Assembly (NCBI RefSeq): GCF_000384215.1
Contig: NZ_KB913032.1
Location: 5,972,588 to 6,036,587, forward strand
Direction: 5' to 3'
DNA: 64,000 nucleotides
From: Amycolatopsis alba DSM 44262
Lineage (GTDB): Bacteria; Actinomycetota; Actinomycetes; Mycobacteriales; Pseudonocardiaceae
Positions 25,401-33,878 of this stretch are shown here, one piece after another (positions within the stretch are counted from its first letter, which is position 1; every line of letters starts with the position of its first letter). The position numbers were made by a program, and so were the translations under genes. The notes under the pieces are model-generated. The model was not told the DNA's origin and did no database searches. It saw only the letters and a list, made by a program, of their open reading frames with translations.

Positions 25401-26166
25401 CCCTCGCCGTCGCCGCACCGAGGTCGGTCCCCTCGGCGAAACTGGACAGGATGACGACGACATAGCGGTCGTCCTCACCGACGAGTCCGGTCGTGTGCGC
25501 GTCCACGGCGCCCCGTCCGGACGCCCAGCCCTGCTTCACGGCCCAAGGCCGGTCTTGGAAGGCCGTGGGGATGCCGAAATGCTGGTCGAACCCGTCGGCG
25601 GCGGTCCGGGTCGCTTCCCGTAGCGGCTTGAGGATCACGTTCCGCTTGGCCTTCGGGAGTTTGAGGATGTGCCGGTACACCAGGGCGATGTCGTCCGCAG
25701 TGGACAGAGTGTCGCCCCAGCGGCCCGCGTCGGCGGGGGCGGAAGTGCTTTTCAGCCCGGCGGCGGCCACCGTCCTGGTCACGATCGCGGGCCCGCCGTT
25801 CTTGGTCCAAAGGGTGTTGGCGATGGCGTCGTCGCTTTTCGCCAGCATCCGGTAAAGCTGGGATTCGTCGGCTTTGCTCGACTTGCGGGTGATGGCGTCC
25901 AGCGCGATGAACAGTTTCACCACCGACGCCGTGCGGAATCTTTCCGAACCCCTGTCGTCGATCACCTGCTTGCCCGCTGTGCGGTCGAAGACCACGGTGG
26001 CGGCACGTTCTTCCGATGCCGGAAGGCTTTCCGCGTTGGCCTGGAAGATCACGTAACCGAGGATCCCGGTGACCAGAAGAAAAGCGGTCAGGACCGTCAC
26101 GCGAAGGCGTAGCCGCCGATTCGCGCCGGGAACGGCGATCGGCCTGGTTCGTTCGTCGTCGAACAT
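25357..26166 (-). CDS. Class A beta-lactamase-like serine hydrolase, membrane-anchored
   Basis: This 269-aa protein has an N-terminal cytoplasmic tail and one membrane anchor (about 20-42, LRLRVTVLTAFLLVTGILGY). A penicillin-binding/beta-lactamase fold follows. The SxxK motif is in TASVVKLFIALD, the SDN-like motif is SDDAIAN (Asn replaced by Asp), and the KTG-like motif is KQGWASG (Thr replaced by Gln). The Glu166-type omega-loop motif is not obvious. The divergent motifs argue for a transpeptidase- or esterase-like protein rather than an efficient antibiotic-hydrolysing enzyme. Confidence 0.78.
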   Translation of the reverse strand: MFDDERTRPIAVPGANRRLRLRVTVLTAFLLVTGILGYVIFQANAESLPASEERAATVVFDRTAGKQVIDDRGSERFRTASVVKLFIALDAITRKSSKADESQLYRMLAKSDDAIANTLWTKNGGPAIVTRTVAAAGLKSTSAPADAGRWGDTLSTADDIALVYRHILKLPKAKRNVILKPLREATRTAADGFDQHFGIPTAFQDRPWAVKQGWASGRGAVDAHTTGLVGEDDRYVVVILSSFAEGTDLGAATARATSAAVSLAPRLEK

Positions 26167-26339
26167 GATGCCGATGTTCAGAGACGATCATCGTTGTCCC
26201 GTCTCGTTCTTGTCATGAATCCGTAACAGCGGCGGACCGCACGGAAACACTTTCGGCGCTTCGGAAACCGGGCCGGACATCGTGTCCGGATACCGGCCGA
26301 TCGGCCGATGTGGAATGACTTCCCGGTCGATGCGGGGAA

Positions 26340-26380
26340 GGCGGCGGCCCCCGTGCTCGGCGGTGCCGGGGGCCGCCGCC
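26340..26380 (-). terminator. Terminator hairpin of the purple acid phosphatase gene
   Basis: Perfect 13-bp arms (GGCGGCGGCCCCC at 26340-26352 and its complement at 26368-26380) begin 3 bp beyond the stop of the minus-strand gene. A second small hairpin (CCGGACAtcgTGTCCGG) lies at 26273-26289. Confidence 0.7.
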
Positions 26381-26383
26381 GGG

Positions 26384-27982
26384 TCAGGACCGCTGCACGA
26401 TGATCTGATCGACCAGGGTGCCGTCGGCGCTGATCGCGCGGACGTCCATTTTGGGCGGTGTGGTGCCCGTGCCCGCGACGACGTCGACCGCGACCAGGCT
26501 GTACCCCCGGAACCGGACTCGGGACCAGGTGACCTTCTTGGTGCGGTCCTTGCCGTCCCGTTCGGAGTACTTCATCGGGACGGGGGAGTCGTTGGGGGTT
26601 TCATGGCCGAGGTAGGTGTCGGGAGCCGGGAACTCGGAGACACTGCCGCCACCGCCGCCCGCGGTGATGTAGGTCGTCCCGTCCTTGACCGGGTTGGTCA
26701 TTCCGCGCGAAGGCACCTTCTTGACGGCCTTGCCTGCGCGGATCGGGTCGGTGCGCTCGTAGATGTGGTTGTGCCCGTTGAGTACCAGGTCGACCTGGTA
26801 CTTGTCGAACAGTGGGGCCCAGTCCGTCTGCGCGCCGAGTTCGGCGCCGTTGGAATGGCAGGTGGAGTACGTGCACTGGTGGCAGTAGACGACGATGAAG
26901 TCGATCGTGGGATCGGCGCGGAAGGCGGCGAGCGTCTTGCCGAGCCACTTGAGCTGCTTGCCCTTGGTGTAGTCCAGGTTGGACGGGCTGTTGTAGCAGA
27001 CGTCGTTGCCGTCGAGGCTGATCAGGCCGACGTTCTGGTACCGCCACGAGTAGATGCAGGTGGAGCCGTTCCAGGCGTTGTCCGGCATGGTGAACCGCGC
27101 CCGCACGCCGCCGTACCCGTCCGCGGAGTACCAGCCCTCCATCTCGTGGTTGCCGAGCGCCATCATCCACGGGATCCCGGCGGTGACGGGTTCGTTCTGC
27201 ACGAAGAAGGAGTCCCACAGCCGGGCGTCGTACTGGTCTTCCTCCGGATGCCCGCCCTCGCCCTCGAGCGCGTAGCTCAGGTCGCCCATGGCGAGGTGGA
27301 AGGCCGGGTCGAGGCCCGCGATCAGGCTGCTGGTCGCGACGGCGTTGTAGCCGACGCCCTGGTCGCCGAAGGCCGTGAAGGAGAACGTGCCGTCGCCGCC
27401 GGGGGCCGGGGCGGTGCGGAAACTCGCCATCTCGCCGAGCCTGGCGGCGGGATCGTAACCGTCGTGGCCGACGACGTAGTAGTAGGTGGTGTTGGGCAGC
27501 AGGCGGTCGATCCTGGCGTGGAGGTAGTACTGGGTGATCGCCTTCGGGCTGTTCGGCGGCACTTCCTCGACCGGGTGCTGCCAGGACATCTGGCTGGTCA
27601 GCGCCCTGACCTCGGCCTGGATGGGCGGGCTGAAGTCGCCGGGCACCGTGCCGATCCGGACGAACGGCGCGGTCACCGCCGCGGGCACCTGCCAGGAGAC
27701 CACGACCTGCTGGGACGGGTCGGCCCCGTAGGCGATGTGCCGTCCGAAGGGCCGCAGCGCCGACCCCGCGACCTTGTCCGCGTTGAGCAGCACGGTCGGT
27801 CCGGGGGAGGCCAAGGCGGTGCCGGGCTGCAGGACGCCGCCGAGGGTGAGTGCCGCGCCGCTCACCGCGCCCACCCGGAACAGGGTCCGCCTCGAGTACT
27901 GGTTGACGAAGTTGTCGTGTTTCTCGGCCAGGCTGAGCCGACGGTAGGCTTGGGACCTGCTGTTCCGGGGAGTTTCGGCCAT
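26384..27982 (-). CDS. Tat-exported purple acid phosphatase-like metallophosphoesterase
   Basis: This 532-aa protein has a twin-arginine signal (YSRRTLFRVGAVSGAALTLG, about residues 29-58). A fibronectin-III-like N-terminal domain follows (about 75-195), then the metallophosphoesterase domain. All ligand motifs of a dinuclear phosphatase are visible: FTAFGDQG, MGDLSYALEG, ALGNHEMEG, VVYCHQCTYST and LNGHNHIYERT. The domain order matches bacterial and plant purple acid phosphatases. It sits between two other gene groups as a single gene. Together with the acid phosphatase at 23551 it gives the cell two exported phosphatases within 5 kb. Confidence 0.9.
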   Translation of the reverse strand: MAETPRNSRSQAYRRLSLAEKHDNFVNQYSRRTLFRVGAVSGAALTLGGVLQPGTALASPGPTVLLNADKVAGSALRPFGRHIAYGADPSQQVVVSWQVPAAVTAPFVRIGTVPGDFSPPIQAEVRALTSQMSWQHPVEEVPPNSPKAITQYYLHARIDRLLPNTTYYYVVGHDGYDPAARLGEMASFRTAPAPGGDGTFSFTAFGDQGVGYNAVATSSLIAGLDPAFHLAMGDLSYALEGEGGHPEEDQYDARLWDSFFVQNEPVTAGIPWMMALGNHEMEGWYSADGYGGVRARFTMPDNAWNGSTCIYSWRYQNVGLISLDGNDVCYNSPSNLDYTKGKQLKWLGKTLAAFRADPTIDFIVVYCHQCTYSTCHSNGAELGAQTDWAPLFDKYQVDLVLNGHNHIYERTDPIRAGKAVKKVPSRGMTNPVKDGTTYITAGGGGGSVSEFPAPDTYLGHETPNDSPVPMKYSERDGKDRTKKVTWSRVRFRGYSLVAVDVVAGTGTTPPKMDVRAISADGTLVDQIIVQRS

Positions 27983-28058
27983 GAAATTGAAGTTAAGAAG
28001 GCTTCCTAACTAAGTCAAGAAGTCGGCGACGGCTGCATGGAACCATGCAAGCGGGCGT

Positions 28059-28158
28059 GACTCACGTGCTTGAAGGCGGAACTCGCGTGATCAGACGGCG
28101 ATCTCGGTGTGTGGCGTCTGATCACGCGAGATCCGCCTCTGATCACGCGAGTCACGAG
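28059..28158. repeat. 21-bp repeat array C, head-to-head
   Basis: The sequence stays in 21-bp register throughout (28059, 28080, 28101, 28122, 28143). The first two units read forward (AACTCGCGTGATCAGACGGC) and the last ones inverted (TCACGCGAGATCCGCCTCTG). The pair forms a hairpin between 28075 and 28137 with one mismatch. It fills the 183-bp gap ahead of the phosphatase start and behind the small gene at 28166. A separate GCATGGaaCCATGC dyad lies at 28035-28048. Confidence 0.88.
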
Positions 28159-28165
28159 TTTTGAT

Positions 28166-28435
28166 CTAGAGCAGTTCGGACGAGACGACCGCGCGGAGGG
28201 TCCGCAGTCGCTCCAGTAGCGGCTCGACCTCGTCGGCCGCGATGAGGACGGCGCAGGTCATCGTGCTTTCCCGGACGCCGTCGCGCACGTCGACCGACAG
28301 GTCGTGGACGAGGCAGCCGAGCGCGTCGACCAGGCCGGGGATCTGCTCGACGCCGCCGACGAAATACGTGGCGATCCGGCGGCGGACCAGCATGGCCGAA
28401 CGAGGGGCGGGAACCTGGAAAGCGGTGAGCGACAT
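28166..28435 (-). CDS. Small protein of unknown function, possible ACT-like fold
   Basis: This 89-aa protein starts at the ATG at 28435, 6 bp after GGAGA. The middle reads as a beta-alpha-beta-beta-alpha-beta pattern (RRRIATYFVGGVEQIPGLVDALG, TMTCAVLIAADEVEPLLERL), which resembles the ACT-like small subunits of acetolactate synthase. That resemblance is weak and I do not assign a function. It lies downstream of the glycerol kinase-hemerythrin gene on the same strand but is separated by 184 bp with a hairpin, so it probably has its own promoter. Confidence 0.6.
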   Translation of the reverse strand: MSLTAFQVPAPRSAMLVRRRIATYFVGGVEQIPGLVDALGCLVHDLSVDVRDGVRESTMTCAVLIAADEVEPLLERLRTLRAVVSSELL

Positions 28436-28520
28436 CGTGGTCTCCAAAGGCGGGAAAACGAACAGGCCATGGAGGGCCAGGTCCCGCGAGATACCCCGTG
28501 TCGAGGGGTCGCCGGAATGC

Positions 28521-28547
28521 GCGCCGGCGACCTGGTTCAGCCGGCGC
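28521..28547 (-). terminator. Hairpin downstream of glycerol kinase-hemerythrin gene
   Basis: GCGCCGGC (28521-28528) pairs with GCCGGCGC (28540-28547), about 75 bp beyond the minus-strand stop. A 12-bp tandem direct repeat (AGTCGAGTGAAG, twice from 28559) lies between. Confidence 0.45.
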
Positions 28548-28619
28548 GCTTGACTACGAGTCGAGTGAAGAGTCGAGTGAAGCGGCGCACGGCGACAGGC
28601 TAGCACGCCCCGCCGGAAG

Positions 28620-30572
28620 TCAGGAGAGCCGCAGCCGGGGCCCTTGTTCCCGGACGTGCGCGACGGACCCGCAGCCGAGGTCCAGCTGGCGTTGCCGTTC
28701 CGCGACGAACGCCCGGCCGAGACCGGTGCGGTCCGAAGTGGACAGTGTGCGCCTGAGTTCGTTCAGCAGTCCGCGTTCCTCGGAACGGATATGCGCGTCC
28801 ACCGAATTCTCCAGTGCTGCCAACGCCTTCTCGGAGCCGGTGGATTCCAGTACGGCCAGCAGTTCCTCCGCGAAGCCGCTCTCCGTCGCATCGGGACGGA
28901 CGATCCGTTCCGTCGCGGTGGCATGCGCGACCAGCGACGCCGACAGCTCCGCGATCAGCGCCGGACGGTCGGCCTCGTCGTTGCGGAGGTCCCGGAAGAG
29001 CTGCTCGATCCGGCGATGGTCGGCCAGGACGACCTCGACCAGGTCGGAGCCGGGGGGAGCGGCCGTCGGACCGGGGCGCATCCAGCCGAACGTCAGCTCC
29101 ACGGCCTGGCGCCAGTGCGAGTACTCGCTGTCCCGGCGGGCGGGGTTCATCGACGGCAGCCATTGCCCGGCGCGATGCCAGTTCCGGCGCAGGCCCTCCA
29201 GATCCGGCCAGTATCCGACCGACAACCCGGCCGCGTACGCCGCGCCCAGCGAGACCGTCTCGGCGACCATCGGGCGGACCACCGGCACGTCGAGGACGTC
29301 TGCGACGAACTGCATCAGCAGGTTGTCCGCGGTCATCCCGCCGTCCACTTTGAGCGTCGACAGTGCGAGCCCCGAATCGGCGTTCATCGCGTCGACGACC
29401 TCGCGGGTCTGCCAGCCGGTGGCTTCGAGCACCGCCCTGGCGAGGTGACCTTTGGTGATGTACGACGTCAGCCCGGCGATCACCCCGCGCGCTTCACTGT
29501 GCCAGTGCGGCGCGAACAGCCCCGAGAAGGCGGGCACGATGTAGCAACCGCCGTTGTCCTCGACCGTGCGGGCCAGCGTCTCGATCTCGGGCGCGCTGCC
29601 GATCAGCTCCAGCCCGTCCCGGAACCACTGCACGAGCGACCCGGTGACCGCGATCGACCCTTCGAGGGCGTACACGGCGGGCTCGTCGCCGATCTTGAAT
29701 CCGACGGTGGTCAGCATGCCGTGCGTCGACAGCACCGGCGTCGGACCGGTGTTGAGCAGCAGGAAGCTGCCTGTCCCGTAGGTGCACTTCGCCTCACCGG
29801 GCGCGAAACAGGTCTGGCCGAACAACGCGGCCTGCTGATCACCGAGCGCTGCCGCGATCCGGATCCCCGGCACCACCCGTGACGTCGTCCCGTACACCTC
29901 GGTCGACGGCCGGATCTCCGGCAGCATCGCGCGCGGGACGTCGAAGAACTCCAGCAGCTCGTCGTCCCACGACAGCGTCCGCAGGTTCATCAGCATGGTG
30001 CGCGAGGCGTTGGTGACGTCGGTGACGTGGACGCCGCCCTCGGGGCCGCCGGTCAGGTTCCAGATCAGCCAGCTCTCGACGGTCCCGAACAGGACGTCGC
30101 CGCGCTCGGCGCGTTCCCGCAGGCCAGGGGTCCTTTCGAGCATCCAGCGGATACGAGGCGCGGAGAAGTACGTGGCCAGCGGCAGCCCGCACAGCCGCCG
30201 GACACGGTCCGCGCCCGGCTCGCGGGCGAGCTGTTCGAGCATCGCGTCGGTGCGCGTGTCCTGCCAGACGATCGCGCGCCCGACGGGGTTGCCGGTGTGC
30301 CTGTCCCACAGCACCGTCGTCTCACGCTGGTTCGCGATGCCGAGACCGGCCACCTGCCCGGCTTCGGCGCCGGCGTCGGCGAGCGCCTGGGGCACGATCC
30401 TGGCGACGTTGCGCCAGATCTCCGTCGCGTCGTGTTCGACCCAGCCCGGCCGGGGGAAGTGCTGCTGATGCTCGCGCTGCGCGACCGACACCAGCCTGCC
30501 GCGCGCGTCGAACAGGATGCACCGCGTCGAGGTGGTGCCCTGGTCGATCGACATCACATAGCGCTGGACCAC
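28620..30572 (-). CDS. glpK: Glycerol kinase with C-terminal hemerythrin-like (HHE) extension
   Basis: This is a 650-aa protein. Residues 1 to about 500 are a complete FGGY glycerol kinase that phosphorylates glycerol to sn-glycerol 3-phosphate. It has [13 protein letters not shown] at the ATP site, [33 protein letters not shown] and [12 protein letters not shown]. The normal length is about 500. Residues 510 to about 632 add a helical domain resembling the hemerythrin HHE family, with His519 ([10 protein letters not shown]), His550/Glu555 and His594/Glu598-599 ([10 protein letters not shown]). The histidine expected on the third helix is missing, so a diiron site may be incomplete. It starts 13 bp downstream of gylR, in one operon with it. 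A second, ordinary glpK lies in the divergent operon. Confidence 0.88.
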   Translation of the reverse strand: MVQRYVMSIDQGTTSTRCILFDARGRLVSVAQREHQQHFPRPGWVEHDATEIWRNVARIVPQALADAGAEAGQVAGLGIANQRETTVLWDRHTGNPVGRAIVWQDTRTDAMLEQLAREPGADRVRRLCGLPLATYFSAPRIRWMLERTPGLRERAERGDVLFGTVESWLIWNLTGGPEGGVHVTDVTNASRTMLMNLRTLSWDDELLEFFDVPRAMLPEIRPSTEVYGTTSRVVPGIRIAAALGDQQAALFGQTCFAPGEAKCTYGTGSFLLLNTGPTPVLSTHGMLTTVGFKIGDEPAVYALEGSIAVTGSLVQWFRDGLELIGSAPEIETLARTVEDNGGCYIVPAFSGLFAPHWHSEARGVIAGLTSYITKGHLARAVLEATGWQTREVVDAMNADSGLALSTLKVDGGMTADNLLMQFVADVLDVPVVRPMVAETVSLGAAYAAGLSVGYWPDLEGLRRNWHRAGQWLPSMNPARRDSEYSHWRQAVELTFGWMRPGPTAAPPGSDLVEVVLADHRRIEQLFRDLRNDEADRPALIAELSASLVAHATATERIVRPDATESGFAEELLAVLESTGSEKALAALENSVDAHIRSEERGLLNELRRTLSTSDRTGLGRAFVAERQRQLDLGCGSVAHVREQGPRLRLS

Positions 30573-30585
30573 GCGAGCACCTCCA

Positions 30586-31353
30586 TCACCATCGGGACGC
30601 GCCGAGATCGCGGGAGACCGCCCGTGCCGCGTCGCGCACGTGGCCGAGCAGCCGCGGGATCGGGCTGCCGTCGGCTTCGCAGATCCGTTCCGCCGCGCCG
30701 GACACCCCGATCGCGCCGACCACGATGCCGCCGTGCCCGCGGATCGGTGCCGCTATCCCGGCCTCGCCTGAGATCATCTCGCCGTTCTCGCTCGCCCAGC
30801 CCGCCTCGCGCACCTTGCCGCAGGCGCGTTTGATCGCGGTCTGGGTGACCAGGGTCCGGCGGGTGTAGGACTCCGGCCCGCCGGTGCGCAACGATGCCAC
30901 GAGACCGGTGTCGTAGGCCAGAAGGACTTTCCCGAGCGCCGTCGCGTGCAATGGCAGAAGCGTGCCGACGTCGAGCGTCTGCAGGCTGTCGTCGGGCCGG
31001 AACACGTGGTGCACCACCAGGACCCGGCCTTCCAGCGGCGCGCCGATCCGGACGGCTTCACCGCTGCGCGCGGCCAGCGCGTCGGCCCAGTTGATCGCGC
31101 GTGACCGGAGTTCGTTGACGTCGAGGTAGCTCGTGCCGAGGTGCAGCAGCGCCGCGCCCAGTTGGTATTTCCCGGTGTCGCGGTCCTGTTCGACAAACCC
31201 GACCCCTTGCAGGGTGCGCAGGATCCCGTGCGCCGTTCCCTTGGCGAGTTCGAGGGAATCGGCGATCTCGCCGACCCCGAGACGGCCGGAACCGCGCGCC
31301 AGCAACCGCAGGATCGCGGCGGCGCGCTCGATGGACTGGATCGGACCGGGCAC
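30586..31353 (-). CDS. gylR: IclR-family glycerol operon regulator (GylR)
   Basis: This 255-aa IclR regulator has an N-terminal winged helix ([40 protein letters not shown]). Its effector domain is very like GylR of Streptomyces, including [20 protein letters not shown] and [13 protein letters not shown], and it ends [12 protein letters not shown]. GylR represses the gyl/glp genes and is relieved by glycerol 3-phosphate or glycerol. The GTG at 31353 gives the family N-terminus ([11 protein letters not shown]). It heads a minus-strand operon with glpK-HHE and is divergent from glpFKD. Two palindromes of GylR type lie just upstream. Confidence 0.9.
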   Translation of the reverse strand: MPGPIQSIERAAAILRLLARGSGRLGVGEIADSLELAKGTAHGILRTLQGVGFVEQDRDTGKYQLGAALLHLGTSYLDVNELRSRAINWADALAARSGEAVRIGAPLEGRVLVVHHVFRPDDSLQTLDVGTLLPLHATALGKVLLAYDTGLVASLRTGGPESYTRRTLVTQTAIKRACGKVREAGWASENGEMISGEAGIAAPIRGHGGIVVGAIGVSGAAERICEADGSPIPRLLGHVRDAARAVSRDLGASRW

Positions 31354-31381
31354 GGCCCAACCGTAGCCCGACCGGCCCTGA

Positions 31382-31426
31382 TTCGACAATGTCGAACATC
31401 GTCTTCACGCGTTCGACAATGCCGAC
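31382..31426. promoter_or_regulatory. Paired GylR operators
   Basis: TTCGACAATGTCGAA (31382-31396) is a 7+1+7 perfect palindrome. A second, imperfect copy (GTTCGACAATGCCGAC, 31411-31426) follows 29 bp later. They lie between gylR and glpF, placed to control both divergent operons. IclR proteins usually bind paired palindromes of this size. Confidence 0.65.
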
Positions 31427-31504
31427 CGGTGTCCGTTGACCCCGCGTTTCCGCGAACTTAACTTCGGCCTCAACAGGGCAACGGTGTCCTTTGTGGAGGA
31501 AGCA

Positions 31505-32326
31505 ATGGTGCGAAACCTCAAGGCTCGCGGACTCGCGGGCGAACTGGCGGCGGAGTTCGTCGGGACGATGATCCTCATCCTGTTCGGCTGCGGGGTGGTG
31601 GCCCAGGTCGCCGCCGCGGGTATCGGGGATCACGACAGCATCGCGTGGGCCTGGGGCATCGGTGTCACGCTCGGTATCTACGTGGCTTCACGGATCAGCG
31701 GCGCCCATCTGAACCCGGCCATCACCGTGGCACTCGCGGTGTTCAAGGGTTTCTCGTGGCGCAAGGTCGCCCCGTACGCCTTGGCGCAGACCGCCGGCGC
31801 GTTCCTCGGCGCGCTGCTGGTGCGCTGGAACTACACCGAGGTGCTCAACGCCGCGGACCCCGGCCTGACGATCAAGACCCAGGGCGTCTTCTCCACCCTT
31901 CCGGGTAACGGGACCCTTCCGGTGGGTGACTGGGGCGCCTTCCGCGACCAGATCATCGGCACCGCCATCCTCGCCTTGGTGATCTTCGCCATCACCGACC
32001 TCCGCAACACCGCGCCCGCCGCGAACCTGGCCCCGGTCGTCGTCGGCTTCCTGGTGGTCGCGATCGGCATGGCCTGGGGCACCAACGCCGGCTACGCGAT
32101 CAACCCCGCCCGTGACTTCGGCCCGCGGCTGATGTCCTGGCTCACCGGTTACGACACCGCGTTCACCGACCAATACGGCTACCCGTACTGGTGGATCCCG
32201 ATCGTGGCGCCGGTCATCGGCGCGGTCATCGGCGGCGCGATCTACAAGTTCTTCATCGAGCGGTACCTCCCCGGTGATCCCGCACCGGAAGCTTTGCCCG
32301 CCAAGGACATCGAGCGCGTTTCCTAA
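31505..32326 (+). CDS. glpF: Glycerol facilitator (MIP/aquaglyceroporin)
   Basis: This 273-aa channel has six membrane helices and two NPA half-helices: [13 protein letters not shown] and [14 protein letters not shown]. The Asp directly after the second NPAR, the family's glycerol-facilitator signature, separates it from water-only aquaporins. The ATG at 31505 follows GGAGGA. It is the first gene of glpF-glpK-glpD (11 bp to glpK), downstream of the GylR operators. Confidence 0.94.
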   Translation: MVRNLKARGLAGELAAEFVGTMILILFGCGVVAQVAAAGIGDHDSIAWAWGIGVTLGIYVASRISGAHLNPAITVALAVFKGFSWRKVAPYALAQTAGAFLGALLVRWNYTEVLNAADPGLTIKTQGVFSTLPGNGTLPVGDWGAFRDQIIGTAILALVIFAITDLRNTAPAANLAPVVVGFLVVAIGMAWGTNAGYAINPARDFGPRLMSWLTGYDTAFTDQYGYPYWWIPIVAPVIGAVIGGAIYKFFIERYLPGDPAPEALPAKDIERVS

Positions 32327-32337
32327 GGAGAGCAACC

Positions 32338-33855
32338 ATGCCTGACTACATCGGCGCCGTCGACCAGGGCACCACCAGCACGCGGTTCATGATCTTCGAC
32401 CACGGCGGCAACGAGATCGCCCGCCACCAGCTGGAGCACGAGCAGATCCTGCCGAAGCCGGGCTGGGTCGAACACGACGCGACCGAGATCTGGGAACGGA
32501 CCCGTTCGGTCATCGCCACCGCGCTCAACAAGGCGAAGCTGACCGCCGCGGACCTGGCTTCGCTCGGCATCACCAACCAGCGTGAGACCACCGTCGTGTG
32601 GAACCGCCGCACCGGGCGCCCGTACTGCAACGCGATCGTGTGGCAGGACACCCGCACCGACCGGATCGCCTCGGCGCTGGAACGCGAGGGCAAGGGCGAC
32701 GTCATCCGCCGCAAGGCCGGTCTGCCGCCCGCCACCTACTTCTCCGGCGGCAAGCTGCAGTGGATCCTGGAGAACGTCGACGGCGTCCGCGAAGACGCGG
32801 AGAAGGGCGACGCGCTCTTCGGCACCACGGACTCCTGGCTGATCTGGAACCTCACCGGCGGCCCCGACGGCGGCGTGCACGTGACGGATCCGACCAACGC
32901 GTCGCGCACCATGCTCATGGACCTCGAAACGCTGGAGTGGGACGACGAACTGCTGTCGTTCTTCGGCGTCCCCAAGCAGATGCTGCCGTCGATCCGGCCG
33001 TCGTCGAACAACGGCCACTTCGGCGTCACCCGCGCGGACGGCCCGCTCGGCGGCGAGGTCGCCATCACCGGCGTGCTCGGCGACCAGCAGGCGGCGACCG
33101 TCGGCCAGGTGTGCTTCCGGCCCGGCGAGGCCAAGAACACCTACGGCACCGGCAACTTCCTGCTGCTCAACACCGGGCACGAGGTCGTCCGCTCGAAGCA
33201 CGGCCTGCTCACGACGCTGGCCTACCAGTTCGGTGACGAGAAGCCGGTGTACGCGCTGGAAGGGTCCATCGCCGTCACCGGTTCCGCCGTGCAGTGGCTG
33301 CGCGACCAGCTGGGCATCATCAGCGGCGCGTCGCAGAGCGAGAGCCTCGCCCGCCAGGTCGAGGACAACGGCGGCGTCTACTTCGTCCCCGCGTTCTCCG
33401 GTCTTTTCGCGCCGTACTGGCGTTCGGACGCGCGCGGCGCGATCGTCGGCCTCACCCGCGCCACCACCAACGCGCATCTGGCGCGGGCGACGCTCGAAGC
33501 GATCTGCTACCAGACCCGCGACGTCGTCGAGGCCATGCAGAACGACTCCGGCGTCACGCTCGACGTGCTGCGGGTGGACGGTGGCGTGACCGCGAACGAA
33601 CTCTGCATGCAGCTGCAGGCCGACATCCTCGGCGTGCCGGTGTCGAAGCCGGTCGTCGCCGAGACCACCGCGCTCGGAGCCGCCTACGCGGCGGGCCTGG
33701 CCGTCGGGTTCTGGAAGTCCACCGACGAGCTGGAACAGAACTGGAACGAGGACAAGCGCTGGGAGCCGTCCTGGACGGACGAACAGCGCGCCGTGGGCTA
33801 CGCGGGCTGGCAGAAGGCCGTCGGCCGCACGCTCGACTGGGTCGAGGTCGAGTGA
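32338..33855 (+). CDS. glpK: Glycerol kinase
   Basis: This 505-aa protein of standard length has all FGGY-kinase motifs: [34 protein letters not shown], the [13 protein letters not shown] phosphate loop and [12 protein letters not shown]. It catalyses ATP-dependent phosphorylation of glycerol taken up through GlpF. It follows glpF by 11 bp with GGAGAG ahead of the ATG, and precedes glpD. This is the housekeeping copy. The divergent paralogue with a hemerythrin-like tail shares its kinase domain. Confidence 0.95.
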   Translation: MPDYIGAVDQGTTSTRFMIFDHGGNEIARHQLEHEQILPKPGWVEHDATEIWERTRSVIATALNKAKLTAADLASLGITNQRETTVVWNRRTGRPYCNAIVWQDTRTDRIASALEREGKGDVIRRKAGLPPATYFSGGKLQWILENVDGVREDAEKGDALFGTTDSWLIWNLTGGPDGGVHVTDPTNASRTMLMDLETLEWDDELLSFFGVPKQMLPSIRPSSNNGHFGVTRADGPLGGEVAITGVLGDQQAATVGQVCFRPGEAKNTYGTGNFLLLNTGHEVVRSKHGLLTTLAYQFGDEKPVYALEGSIAVTGSAVQWLRDQLGIISGASQSESLARQVEDNGGVYFVPAFSGLFAPYWRSDARGAIVGLTRATTNAHLARATLEAICYQTRDVVEAMQNDSGVTLDVLRVDGGVTANELCMQLQADILGVPVSKPVVAETTALGAAYAAGLAVGFWKSTDELEQNWNEDKRWEPSWTDEQRAVGYAGWQKAVGRTLDWVEVE

Positions 33856-33878
33856 GCCCGATGAACAGGAGGAACAAG

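Noticed and set aside
33294..33878. Much longer glpD reading frame extending back into glpK
   Set aside because: This part is an out-of-frame shadow of glpK. AGGAGG at 33867-33872 sets the start at 33879.
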